NCBI GenBank assembly: GCA_937136425.1
Contig: CAKZON010000072.1
Coordinates: forward strand, 1-59,712
Reading direction: 5' to 3'
From: an uncultured Crocinitomix sp.
GTDB lineage: Bacteria > Bacteroidota > Bacteroidia > Flavobacteriales_D > Crocinitomicaceae
DNA length: 59,712 nucleotides
Under the pieces are notes generated by a model. That model was not told the DNA's origin. It was given only the letters and a program-made list of their open reading frames with translations, and did not search any database. Shown in pieces: positions 50,263-59,026 of the stretch; the stretch's first letter is position 1; each line of letters opens with the position of its first letter. Position numbers and translations under genes: made by a program.

Positions 50263-53049
50263 AAGCAGAATAAAAGAGCTATAGAAATTACAGGGGCGCG
50301 TGTTCACAACCTCAAAAATGTATCAGTCACTATTCCACACAACCAATTTGTTGTAATAACTGGTTTATCAGGGTCAGGAAAAAGTTCATTAGCATTTGAC
50401 ACTTTGTTTGCCGAAGGTCAACGCCGTTACGTAGAAAGTTTATCATCTTATGCTCGACAATTCTTGGGCCGTTTGGACAAACCTGATGTTGATTCGATCA
50501 AAGGAATTTCGCCAGCTATTGCTATTGAGCAAAAGGTTATTTCCAAGAATCCGCGTTCTACTTTAGGAACTGTAACTGAAATTTACGATTACCTCAAAGT
50601 TTTATTTGCTCGAATTGGTAAAACATATAGCCCTGACACAGGAGAAGAAGTAAAAAAACATGCTGTAACTGATGTTGTAGATTTTGTACAACAATTTGAA
50701 GTTGGTGCCAAAATTATGATTCTAGCGCCTTGGATTATTAAAGAAGGTGTAAAAAACAAAAAAGCAGCCGAAACTCTTATTTCGCAAGGTTTTACTAAAG
50801 TACTTATAGGAGACGAATCATTAGATCTTGATACGCTTGATCCAAAGACTTATTTACCAAACGATAGTTTCATTATTGTTGATAGGTTAAAGCATCAAAA
50901 AAATGAAGAGGATTATGATTCTCGTTTAGCAGATTCAATACAAACAGCTTTTTATGAGGGCTATGGAACTTGTGTTGTGTACCAAATGGACACTAACCTA
51001 AAAACCGATTTTTCTAATAAGTTTGAATTAAACGGTGTCGAATATATTGAGCCTTCAATTAATTTTTTCACATTCAACAATCCATACGGTGCATGTAAAA
51101 CCTGTGAAGGTTACGGTAGCACGATTGGGATTGACCCGAATTTAGTTGTGCCAGATAAAACGCTAAGCATATTTGAAGATGCAATTGCACCATGGCGTGG
51201 AGAAAAAATGCGTGAATGGAAAGATCAGCTCATAGCTGTTGCAGCAGATTTTGATTTCCCGATTCACCGTCCCTACTCTGAGTTGACTGAAAAAGAGCTT
51301 GATTTGTTATGGAATGGGAACGCTCGGGTTAAAGGGTTATTCACTTTTTTCCAATTTCTACAATCTAAGTCTTATAAAATTCATTACCGCATCATGCTGT
51401 CAAGGTACCGTGGAAAAACAAAATGTCCTGATTGTAGAGGTACACGATTAAGAAAAGAAACGAATTATGTAAAAATTGATGGCCATAATTTAAGCGACTT
51501 CTTAATAGTTCCGGTAGATGAACTTTCAGATCTATTTAATTCACTAAAATTAGATCGTTATCAAGAAGAAATTGCAAGTAGACTTTTATTAGAAATTAGA
51601 AACCGCCTTAACTACTTAAATGATGTAGGCTTGGGCTACCTTACTCTTAATAGGCAATCCGCAACCTTATCGGGTGGAGAATCACAACGTATTAACTTGG
51701 CAACTTCACTTGGAAGTAGTTTAGTTGGTTCAATGTATATTTTAGACGAACCTAGTATTGGTTTGCATCCTAAAGATACGCAGCGTTTGGTATCTATACT
51801 CAATAAATTACGTGACGTTGGAAACACGGTAATTGTTGTTGAACATGAAGAAGAAATAATGCGTGCTGCAGATCAAATTATTGATATTGGACCTAAAGCA
51901 GGACGATTTGGTGGAGAAATTGTTTTCCAAGGAAATCATAAACAGTTGTTAAAAGCAAAGAATAGTTTAACAGCAAACTATTTAACTGGAAAAACTATAA
52001 TTCCTGTTCCTGAAAGAAGACGCAAATTAAACAGTCATATCTTAATTAAAGGAGCTAGAGAAAATAATTTAAAAAACATTGACGTAAAAATTCCTTTAAA
52101 CGGATTGATTTGCGTTTCTGGTGTTAGCGGTTCTGGAAAATCGACATTAATCAAACAAATTTTTCATCCTGCCATGCTCAAAGCATTGGGTAAATCAAGT
52201 AATAAAATTGGAGAATTTGATGGATTGTCTGGCGATACAAAACGGATAGAAGAAGTTGAGATGGTGGATCAAAATCCAATTGGGCGCTCATCTAGAAGTA
52301 ATCCTGCAACCTATGTTAAGGCATTTGATTTTATTCGTGATTTATTCACAAAGCAGCAATTGTCTAAAGTTCGTGGATATAAGGCCGGTTTTTTCTCGTA
52401 CAATGTTCCTGGAGGAAGATGTGAAGTTTGTAAAGGTGAGGGAGAAATTACCATTTCAATGCAGTTTATGGCTGATGTAAAATTGGAATGCGAAGAATGC
52501 AAAGGAAAACGCTATACTTTAGAAGCCTTAGAGGTTGAATTTAAAGAAAAAAACATCAATGATGTTTTAAATATGTCTATTGAGGATGCTATTTCATTTT
52601 TTGATAGCTCAGACAATACTCAGAAAAAAATTATTGATCGTATTCAACCCTTATATGATCTAGGTTTAGGATACCTAACGCTTGGACAATCTTCAAGTAC
52701 ACTGTCTGGTGGAGAGGCACAACGTGTAAAACTTGCTTCATTCTTAACTAAAGGAAAATCAAAGGTTACACCTACTCTATTCATTTTTGATGAACCTACA
52801 ACAGGTTTGCATTTTCATGACATTGACAAGCTTATTATTGCGTTTAATGAATTAGTAAAACGAGGACATACTGTTTTAGTTATTGAGCATAATTCAGAGG
52901 TTTTAAAATGTGCAGACTGGATTATAGATATAGGTCCTGGTGGAGGGAAGCACGGCGGTAATATATTGTTTGAAGGAACTCCTGAGGAAATAATAAACTG
53001 TAAAGAAAGTCACACCGGTGAATTTTTAAAAGAAAGACTGATATCATAA
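50263..53049 (+). CDS. uvrA: Excinuclease ABC subunit A
   Basis: The product is 928 residues from this ATG (in-frame ATGs also at 50227 and 50239; the -7 box at 50218-50225 favours a later start). The two ABC modules are complete. Module I: Walker A GLSGSGKSSLAFDTL, zinc cysteines CKTCEGYG and CPDCRGTR, signature LSGGESQRINLA, Walker B MYILDEPSIGLH. Module II: Walker A GVSGSGKSTLIKQ, zinc cysteines CEVCKGEGEI and CEECKGKR, signature LSGGEAQRVKLA, Walker B LFIFDEPTTGLH. UvrA dimers scan DNA for bulky lesions and load UvrB in nucleotide excision repair. The CYTH gene starts 9 bp later, so they are co-transcribed. Confidence 0.97.
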   Translation, partial: KQNKRAIEITGARVHNLKNVSVTIPHNQFVVITGLSGSGKSSLAFDTLFAEGQRRYVESLSSYARQFLGRLDKPDVDSIKGISPAIAIEQKVISKNPRSTLGTVTEIYDYLKVLFARIGKTYSPDTGEEVKKHAVTDVVDFVQQFEVGAKIMILAPWIIKEGVKNKKAAETLISQGFTKVLIGDESLDLDTLDPKTYLPNDSFIIVDRLKHQKNEEDYDSRLADSIQTAFYEGYGTCVVYQMDTNLKTDFSNKFELNGVEYIEPSINFFTFNNPYGACKTCEGYGSTIGIDPNLVVPDKTLSIFEDAIAPWRGEKMREWKDQLIAVAADFDFPIHRPYSELTEKELDLLWNGNARVKGLFTFFQFLQSKSYKIHYRIMLSRYRGKTKCPDCRGTRLRKETNYVKIDGHNLSDFLIVPVDELSDLFNSLKLDRYQEEIASRLLLEIRNRLNYLNDVGLGYLTLNRQSATLSGGESQRINLATSLGSSLVGSMYILDEPSIGLHPKDTQRLVSILNKLRDVGNTVIVVEHEEEIMRAADQIIDIGPKAGRFGGEIVFQGNHKQLLKAKNSLTANYLTGKTIIPVPERRRKLNSHILIKGARENNLKNIDVKIPLNGLICVSGVSGSGKSTLIKQIFHPAMLKALGKSSNKIGEFDGLSGDTKRIEEVEMVDQNPIGRSSRSNPATYVKAFDFIRDLFTKQQLSKVRGYKAGFFSYNVPGGRCEVCKGEGEITISMQFMADVKLECEECKGKRYTLEALEVEFKEKNINDVLNMSIEDAISFFDSSDNTQKKIIDRIQPLYDLGLGYLTLGQSSSTLSGGEAQRVKLASFLTKGKSKVTPTLFIFDEPTTGLHFHDIDKLIIAFNELVKRGHTVLVIEHNSEVLKCADWIIDIGPGGGKHGGNILFEGTPEEIINCKESHTGEFLKERLIS

Positions 53050-53058
53050 CAAGGTTAA

Positions 53059-53526
53059 ATGGGATTAGAAATTGAGCGAAAATTTTTAGTAAAAGAATCC
53101 ATTTGGGATGAACTTGAAAAACTTGAAGGACTGCATTGTGTGCAAGGCTATTTGGTAAACGAGGCTGAAAAAACAATTCGTGTTCGAATAATTGGTGATA
53201 AAGGTCTAATTACCATTAAAGGCAAAACAGTTGAATTAACACGTTCGGAATTTGAATATGAGATTCCTTTAGAGGATGCTAAAGCATTAATGAATCAATT
53301 TGTGGGGGCGAGAATAGTTAAAACGCGCTATTTAATTCCAATTTCTAATCATACTTGGGAAATTGATGTTTTTCATGAAGAAAATGAAGGACTCATTGTA
53401 GCTGAAATTGAATTAGAAAATGCAACTGATTCATTTGATTGTCCAGAGTGGATAGGAAAAGAAGTATCACACGATTCGAAGTATTATAATGCTTGTTTGC
53501 TTAAGAATCCATTTAAAAACTGGTAA
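53059..53526 (+). CDS. CYTH-domain protein (triphosphate tunnel metalloenzyme family)
   Basis: The 155-residue single-domain CYTH protein has the N-terminal ExExK motif (LEIERKFLV) and the ordered strands of the tunnel: TIRVRIIGDKGLITIKGK, SEFEYEI, KTRYLIP, TWEIDVFHEENEGLIVAEIE. These enzymes bind triphosphate groups with metal ions (inorganic triphosphatase, thiamine-triphosphatase or adenylate-cyclase type). At this length a tripolyphosphatase-type activity is the likeliest, by family only. It lies 9 bp after uvrA and overlaps the next start by 1 bp. Confidence 0.93.
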   Translation: MGLEIERKFLVKESIWDELEKLEGLHCVQGYLVNEAEKTIRVRIIGDKGLITIKGKTVELTRSEFEYEIPLEDAKALMNQFVGARIVKTRYLIPISNHTWEIDVFHEENEGLIVAEIELENATDSFDCPEWIGKEVSHDSKYYNACLLKNPFKNW

Positions 53527-53954
53527 TGGAAGCTTGCCCCAATTGTAAAACAGTACTTGAAGGTTTGTATTTTCGCGGGGCGATTCGCATTCGAAGAAGC
53601 CGCGGATTTAAAAATGAGACTAAAGAGCATCTTTTTTCATACTGCAACCAATGTAAGAACCAATATTCCACCAAACGAAAAATAGGCGAAATTGGAAAAT
53701 GGGCACCATCTCGAATCAACTCACGTGACCTTACTACTCAACTTACTAATGAAGAATTCATTGCGATAAAAGATCAAATAGAATCTATTTCAGATATGGA
53801 AGAAACAGAAGTTGAAATTAATTGGACTTACTTTATGCTTCATTTGGACAGAACAGATGAAATTTGGCATTATGAAATTGGATTAGAAAACGGCACAGAA
53901 AAAGGAATAGCCATTAAATATGGGAAATATGTTATTACCGAATTTTCAATGTAG
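53526..53954 (+). CDS. Small zinc-ribbon-like protein
   Basis: The 142-residue product has a CxxC pair near the N-terminus (EACPNCKTVL) and a second pair (FSYCNQCKNQY), fitting a zinc ribbon (about residues 4-45). A mixed domain with acidic helices follows to the C-terminus. No close family is recognised. Its start overlaps the CYTH stop by 1 bp (TAATG), so it is the third gene of the uvrA transcript. It could serve the CYTH or repair function, but context is the only evidence. Confidence 0.7.
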   Translation: MEACPNCKTVLEGLYFRGAIRIRRSRGFKNETKEHLFSYCNQCKNQYSTKRKIGEIGKWAPSRINSRDLTTQLTNEEFIAIKDQIESISDMEETEVEINWTYFMLHLDRTDEIWHYEIGLENGTEKGIAIKYGKYVITEFSM

Positions 53955-53962
53955 CCAATAGC

Positions 53963-55126
53963 CTATTGCTTTAAAGACTCTAAAATTAAGCCTTGCAACA
54001 AATCCAAATCCTCTTTAGTATTATAAATATTTGGAGATATTCTTAGCCCCGTTCCACGAACTGAAGTAAACACATTATTGGCAGCAAAAGTAGCGCTTAA
54101 AGCCTCTACATTAAAACCATGCGGCATTTGCACGCTAAATAAATGAGAACTAAATCCTTTTTCATTTTTATCAACCAAACCGTGCTCTCTAAAGGTATCG
54201 ATCATTGGTTGCGAAAGCTCTGTAACGTAGTCGTGCATATTCTTTACACCCCAATCTAGTAATTGATTAACTGCAGCTAAAAACATGGGAACTAAAATAA
54301 AATTGCTGGTTTCACCCACATCATATTTTATTGCGCCTGGTCGATATTCATGGCTATAATCCGTTAAGCTTGCAAATTGATCGCTTCGCGTTCTATTAAT
54401 CCAATTCTCTTCAATCGGTTTTCCATTCAATAGGCGCTCACTGTAATAAGCCATTCCAATTGAGTATGGGCCCAATAACCATTTATAACCTGAACAAACA
54501 AGCGCATCAATTTTTAAATCCGTAACATCAATATCTAACATGCCAACCGATTGTGTTCCGTCAATAATAAAATAACCGTTCACCTCCTGAAGTCGCTCAG
54601 ATATCGCCGCCAAATTAAATAAAGTGCCATCCATCCAATGTGTATTTTCAATAGCAACAATGGCGGTTTCATTGTTAATTGCAGCTATAATTTTCTCATT
54701 CCAATTTGTTGACCGATCAGCTGCGTTTTCATCTGGAGAAATTGTAATGAGGTTCATTCCCTTTTCTTTGCAGAGGCGTTCCCACACATAATAATTACTT
54801 GGGAATTCATCTTTTACCACAATAACATTTTGTCCTGCCGAGCATGGAATATTTTGTGCGGCGGTGCTCAAACCATAAGATGCAGCTGCGACTATCGCAA
54901 TTTGATTAGGATCTGCAGCATGAATGAGTTGTGCTATTGATTGTCTCAATTTGGGTAACATATCAAAAAAAGAACTTTTGTCAATAGTCTGTGGGTTTCT
55001 TTTGCTCAATAAACCTTCAACTCCAGCAGTTTCTACAGTCTTTAATAAAGGAGCCATATAAGCACAATTAATATAGTGGACTGCAGGATCTAACGAGAAT
55101 AGTTCTTTTTGACAAGTTAATTTCAT
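53963..55126 (-). CDS. Class V aminotransferase / cysteine-desulfurase-like enzyme
   Basis: The 387-residue PLP enzyme belongs to fold type I class V. It has INCAYMAPLLKTVE at the start, AAASYGLSTAAQNIP (phosphate-site region), IENTHWMDGTLFNL, FIIDGTQSVGMLDID (D of the PLP ring) and the Schiff-base lysine in VCSGYKWLLGP. The C-terminal half ends TGLRISPNIYNT. The absence of a conserved Cys loop argues against IscS/NifS and for a desulfurase-like or kynureninase/SufS-like relative; the substrate is not predicted. It converges with the zinc-ribbon gene, with 8 bp between stops. Confidence 0.85.
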   Translation of the reverse strand: MKLTCQKELFSLDPAVHYINCAYMAPLLKTVETAGVEGLLSKRNPQTIDKSSFFDMLPKLRQSIAQLIHAADPNQIAIVAAASYGLSTAAQNIPCSAGQNVIVVKDEFPSNYYVWERLCKEKGMNLITISPDENAADRSTNWNEKIIAAINNETAIVAIENTHWMDGTLFNLAAISERLQEVNGYFIIDGTQSVGMLDIDVTDLKIDALVCSGYKWLLGPYSIGMAYYSERLLNGKPIEENWINRTRSDQFASLTDYSHEYRPGAIKYDVGETSNFILVPMFLAAVNQLLDWGVKNMHDYVTELSQPMIDTFREHGLVDKNEKGFSSHLFSVQMPHGFNVEALSATFAANNVFTSVRGTGLRISPNIYNTKEDLDLLQGLILESLKQ

Positions 55127-55171
55127 GTGTGTTATATTATTTCAAATTTGTTCTTCAATACTCATGTTTCA

Positions 55172-55828
55172 TTACCCTCTCCTTCTTTCTAACAACGACA
55201 TCATCATTAAGCCTAAAATTAAGCGTTCATCTTCCCCCTCTTCTAACTCTCCAATTTTTTCAAGCTTAAATCGACGACCAAAAAAGGACTTTTCTTTTGA
55301 CAATCGCATGATCGCCTCTTCACTATTGGTGCGTTTTATACCATATCTTGGATTAAACATATAACCTGTAAACATTGATATGATTGGAATTTCGCATAAA
55401 AGTGCATCCCAAAATTTAGCCCAAGGATTTTCCTCTTGAATTAAAAATTCTGGCGTTTTTTGATCATCATAAATCTCATAATGCGCTTTAAGCAAAGACT
55501 TTGCTCCTTTACGCCCAACCTGACCTATGAATTCGCCCTCATCATTTGCAAAAGCATAACTTGCGTTAAAATCTATAATTCGATCTGCTTTTATCGTAAA
55601 CAATACCTCCTCTTTTTTCTCAGTTGCAAATACCTGAATATCTTCCTTCAATTTAAACAGTTTACTGCGAACATAAACCAAGGTTTTACCGCTTGCATCT
55701 TTTGCAATAAAATCATTGGACAATGTTCCAATTTTGAATTCAAATTGCAATGGATAATTATAATCACTAATTTTTGTAGTGTTTACAACAGTACCTTTAT
55801 TATCTAAAATTTCATCTGATAGAGACAT
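55172..55828 (-). CDS. LURP-one-related / tubby-C-like protein
   Basis: The 218-residue cytoplasmic protein is a probable LURP-one-like (tubby C-terminal-fold) domain: YPLQFEFKIGTLSNDFIAKD, TLVYVRSKLFKLKEDIQVFA, VLFTIKADRIIDFNASYAF and AHYEIYDDQKTPEFLIQEEN. A C-terminal helical stretch contains a hydrophobic segment (ALLCEIPIISMFTGYMFN). The family is seen in Bacteroidota and plants; its bacterial role is unclear, possibly phospholipid or membrane association. Alone in its transcript, with no visible terminator. Confidence 0.75.
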   Translation of the reverse strand: MSLSDEILDNKGTVVNTTKISDYNYPLQFEFKIGTLSNDFIAKDASGKTLVYVRSKLFKLKEDIQVFATEKKEEVLFTIKADRIIDFNASYAFANDEGEFIGQVGRKGAKSLLKAHYEIYDDQKTPEFLIQEENPWAKFWDALLCEIPIISMFTGYMFNPRYGIKRTNSEEAIMRLSKEKSFFGRRFKLEKIGELEEGEDERLILGLMMMSLLERRRG

Positions 55829-55920
55829 GTTTACTAATTTCTGACTAAAATACTGGTACGCTTTGATAAATCAAAAGGATTGAAGACAGTTTATCATTAA
55901 TTTCATAAATACATTAAGCT

Positions 55921-57162
55921 CTATAAATCTTCTTTAGACTCATCCACCTGTTCTAAAGGGTTACCCAAGCGTTGTGGTTGAGTAGCCCAAGACGCCATGT
56001 TTGCAGTTTCTTCAAAAGAATCTTTCTCTCCAACAAATTTTGGAACTGATTCTACCTCTCTGTTTATTGTAGGATTAGAAACATAACCTCCACCTAAACC
56101 ATTTGCTTTGATTTTTCGTCTTGGTGGACTTGGAGATCGTGATCTTTTCGATTTATCCGTCCTTTTAAGACTTCTGGTTCTTCTCTTTACACCTTCACGC
56201 ACCGTGTGGACAACCTGCGCGAGAAGTAATCTGTTTGGGCCAGGCTTATCTGCTACAGGCTCAATTTTACCTATTCCTTTTAAATGCGGCGTTACTCCTG
56301 TAATATATACACTGTTAAGAATATCCCTCCCGGTTGCAGAAACTTCTAAATGTTTTAACAAAACTAAATTCACAGCCTCTTTTGCCGATTTTGCCTTGAG
56401 TATAATATTAAATATTGCTCTCATTTCATTATGTGCACCAGCTTGCCCTTTACGCTTACTTGGGCTTGATGCAAACCCTGTGTGTAAACCTACTTCTCGT
56501 TTTCCAGTCTTTCTTTTATCTCTTTTATCAGCAATTCTTCTAAAAGAGGTTAATGCAGTAGACGATCGTGCTCCACTTTGCAATGCTCTCATTGCTTCGT
56601 CTCCTGACTTTGCCACCTTTCCTCTATAATTGGTAGGGATAAACTCATGCAACCCCGCTCCTTTTTTGCCTTTTAATTGATCATGCTCTTCAGCAAGCTC
56701 TCGAACATGTGATTCAGGCGGATTTTTCCCTAGAGCCTGACTTTTGGCACCCCGTTCTCCCATAAATTTACGCCCTGCTTTTAAAAATGGGGTTACCGTG
56801 CGGTCTTTTGATTGCTCATAACTCTCATCCAACATTTTAGGAGCTCCTTTTCTATTCCATTTTCCATTTGACGAATAAATGAAAAAAGTCTCCCCCTCTC
56901 CTCTCAACTTAACCCTATTATCAATTTGAACTTCAATTTGTTTGTACACTTTCTTCGTATCAGTGTCCAACCATAAAAAATTCTTACCGCGTTTAAAAAC
57001 ACATTGTACAGTTCCTATATTGGAAGCTACATAATTTGACTGTGGTTGAAACCCGCTTTTACTTCGATTATCTTTTAAATAATTACTTGATTTTGAAGTT
57101 TTATTCGGCGTGTTTGAAACTTCTTTACTTTGTTTAGCATTTAGGTATTTTATTTCTGCCAT
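55921..57162 (-). CDS. Basic, SR-rich candidate exported effector or polymorphic-toxin-like protein
   Basis: The 413-residue product has no signal peptide. The N-terminus is disordered (Ser/Asn/Lys-rich, 1-45) and contains SGFQPQSNYVASNIGTVQCV, close to the (Q/N)SNxxVQxV leader motif seen before toxin domains in some exported Bacteroidota proteins (extracellular contractile injection cargo). A mixed basic domain (about 60-320) includes AGAHNEMRAIFNIILKAKSA and ITGVTPHLKGIGKIEPV. An arginine/serine-rich stretch (about 325-355, with KRSRSPSPPRRK) follows, and an acidic end (QVDESKEDL). No known toxin domain is recognised. The only Cys is in the leader motif, so a deaminase with CxxC is excluded. 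Effector status is an inference. Confidence 0.5.
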   Translation of the reverse strand: MAEIKYLNAKQSKEVSNTPNKTSKSSNYLKDNRSKSGFQPQSNYVASNIGTVQCVFKRGKNFLWLDTDTKKVYKQIEVQIDNRVKLRGEGETFFIYSSNGKWNRKGAPKMLDESYEQSKDRTVTPFLKAGRKFMGERGAKSQALGKNPPESHVRELAEEHDQLKGKKGAGLHEFIPTNYRGKVAKSGDEAMRALQSGARSSTALTSFRRIADKRDKRKTGKREVGLHTGFASSPSKRKGQAGAHNEMRAIFNIILKAKSAKEAVNLVLLKHLEVSATGRDILNSVYITGVTPHLKGIGKIEPVADKPGPNRLLLAQVVHTVREGVKRRTRSLKRTDKSKRSRSPSPPRRKIKANGLGGGYVSNPTINREVESVPKFVGEKDSFEETANMASWATQPQRLGNPLEQVDESKEDL

Positions 57163-57448
57163 AAAACTAATTTATAGATATCTATTAAGAATTAAAAGAA
57201 AGAAATTAGTTTGAATACGATTTGTATACGCCCAATTACAATGATCAATCTATAGGGGAAAACCATTACAAAAACGACAACTTTATAATAAACGCAACCA
57301 ATAAAACCACCAGTACTATTCATTACTATCTCCAAAATGAAAAACTGTATATTATATTCGGTTGATTGTAACCTACTGTGTTAATTGAACTATATTTTAA
57401 CCCATACGTGATTCAAATTAGCATTTAAAAAGTGAAATAATATTGCCT
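57163..57448. other. Divergent intergenic region
   Basis: 286 bp between the effector-like gene and the DUF1800 gene. Near the right end an AT-rich TATATTTTA follows TTG-containing sequence and may be the promoter of the DUF1800 gene. No gene, repeat or hairpin of note is seen. Confidence 0.35.
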
Positions 57449-59023
57449 ATGGCATTAGATAAAGCATTAAATAGAGTGACTTATGGTGTAAAGCCGGAAC
57501 AATTGAAGAAAGCCGAGGAACAAGGATGGCCCAATTGGGTTTTAAATCAATTGAATCGCGTTGATGATGACAGCACTTGTAACAGGTTGATTAAAGACTT
57601 GAAATATGACATGATCTATAAAGATGGATCGCGAGAAAAAAAGAAAGAAGTTGCCCTCTTCCGCTATTTTGCTTCTTCCTCTGAAATTTGGAACTCTTTA
57701 AAAGATCAAGACAATCCGCCGGAACATATATTACAAGCTGGTGCCATTGAAACGGCATTAGTGACATGGAACAAAGCAATACACAGTAAACATCAAATTT
57801 TTGAAATGCTAGTAGAGTTCTGGCATAATCACTTCAATGTTTCTGTTCAAACCGAAGATTATATTGCTGCTTCATTTTCTATTTACGACCGAGAAGTAAT
57901 TCGTGAAAATGCACTAGGAAATTTCAGAACCTTTACCGAGCAAGTTGCTAAATCACCATGCATGTTATTATACCTTGATAATGCTTTCAGTAAATCTGGT
58001 CCGGCAAATGAGAATTATGCTCGTGAATTGTTTGAATTGCACACACTAGGTGCCATGCATTATTACAATCATTTATATGACGATTGGAAAAATGTCCCTA
58101 CAAATGCAGATGGCACTGCAATGGGGTATATAGATGAGGATATATATGAAGCCGCACGAGCATTTACAGGTTGGACAGTAGGAAGTGGCACAATTGACCA
58201 TGAGGTAAACTTGCCAAGCACTGGAGAATTTCACTATTACGATCAGTGGCACGATCATTATCAAAAACGCATTTTAGGTGTAGAATTTAAATCGCACCAA
58301 AATGCCATGGAAGATGGCATACAAGTACTTGACTTGGTTTGTTATCATAAAGGAACAGCAATTCATTTATGCACGAAACTTTGCCAATGGTTTGTTAGTG
58401 ACACCCCATCTGCAGAGCTAATTGCTAGTGCTGCTGATGTTTGGATGCAACATGCAAAAGCAGATGATCAAATTCTTAAAGTGGTCGAATATATCTTGCT
58501 ATCAGAAGAATTGATGCAAAGTTTAAACACCAAAATTAAACGTGCTAATCATCTCGTTTTTTCATTGGCTCGAAAACTTGATTTGACACCTGGAATTGAA
58601 TGGATTTGGGTACTTGCAGAAATGGGTTGGAAACAATTTTCTTGGCCATTACCAACAGGACATCCAGACAGCGCTAATTATTGGATCAATTCAGACATGT
58701 TACTTAAACGCTGGAACTGTGTGCCAACCTTGCTTTATTTAAATATGATGCAAGGAAACAAAACCTATTTAATGGATGAATCCTTACAGCTAGAAAAAAC
58801 AGATTTAGATACATTAATTAATTATTGGTCTGACCAATTGATTGGTGAAGAATTGCCTACAGAAATAAAGCTAGACATGGAACGTGAATTGTTGATGGAC
58901 ATGAAAGAAATGAAAGGTTTAGAATGGTCTATTTTGGCAGAAGAACATGCAGAAGGTCTTGAATATAAATTATTGCAACTGGTGAGCATGATTGCATTAA
59001 CACCACAATTTCATAAGAGATAG
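57449..59023 (+). CDS. DUF1800 family protein
   Basis: The 524-residue product matches DUF1800, with blocks such as MALDKALNRVTYGVKPEQ (family form: RxxFG start), QIFEMLVEFWHNHFNVSVQ, GPANENYARELFELHTLGA, DIYEAARAFTGWTV and GHPDSANYWINSDMLLKRW. The family is widespread in Bacteroidota, Planctomycetes and others, nearly always next to a DUF1501 gene, as here (3-bp gap). The pair is thought to act in envelope or extracellular carbohydrate or protein processing, but the reaction is unknown. A TTG six bases upstream also opens the frame; the ATG at 57449 is used. There is no clear signal peptide. Confidence 0.88.
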   Translation: MALDKALNRVTYGVKPEQLKKAEEQGWPNWVLNQLNRVDDDSTCNRLIKDLKYDMIYKDGSREKKKEVALFRYFASSSEIWNSLKDQDNPPEHILQAGAIETALVTWNKAIHSKHQIFEMLVEFWHNHFNVSVQTEDYIAASFSIYDREVIRENALGNFRTFTEQVAKSPCMLLYLDNAFSKSGPANENYARELFELHTLGAMHYYNHLYDDWKNVPTNADGTAMGYIDEDIYEAARAFTGWTVGSGTIDHEVNLPSTGEFHYYDQWHDHYQKRILGVEFKSHQNAMEDGIQVLDLVCYHKGTAIHLCTKLCQWFVSDTPSAELIASAADVWMQHAKADDQILKVVEYILLSEELMQSLNTKIKRANHLVFSLARKLDLTPGIEWIWVLAEMGWKQFSWPLPTGHPDSANYWINSDMLLKRWNCVPTLLYLNMMQGNKTYLMDESLQLEKTDLDTLINYWSDQLIGEELPTEIKLDMERELLMDMKEMKGLEWSILAEEHAEGLEYKLLQLVSMIALTPQFHKR

Positions 59024-59026
59024 CTT

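Noticed and set aside
56400..56440. HxE motif (HNEM) suggesting a deaminase toxin
   Set aside because: A deaminase also needs a CxxC or PCxxC pair; the protein has a single Cys, outside this domain.
56108..56629. 173-codon open frame on the plus strand
   Set aside because: It is antisense to the basic effector-like gene; its Leu/Pro/Arg-rich translation is a codon-bias shadow.
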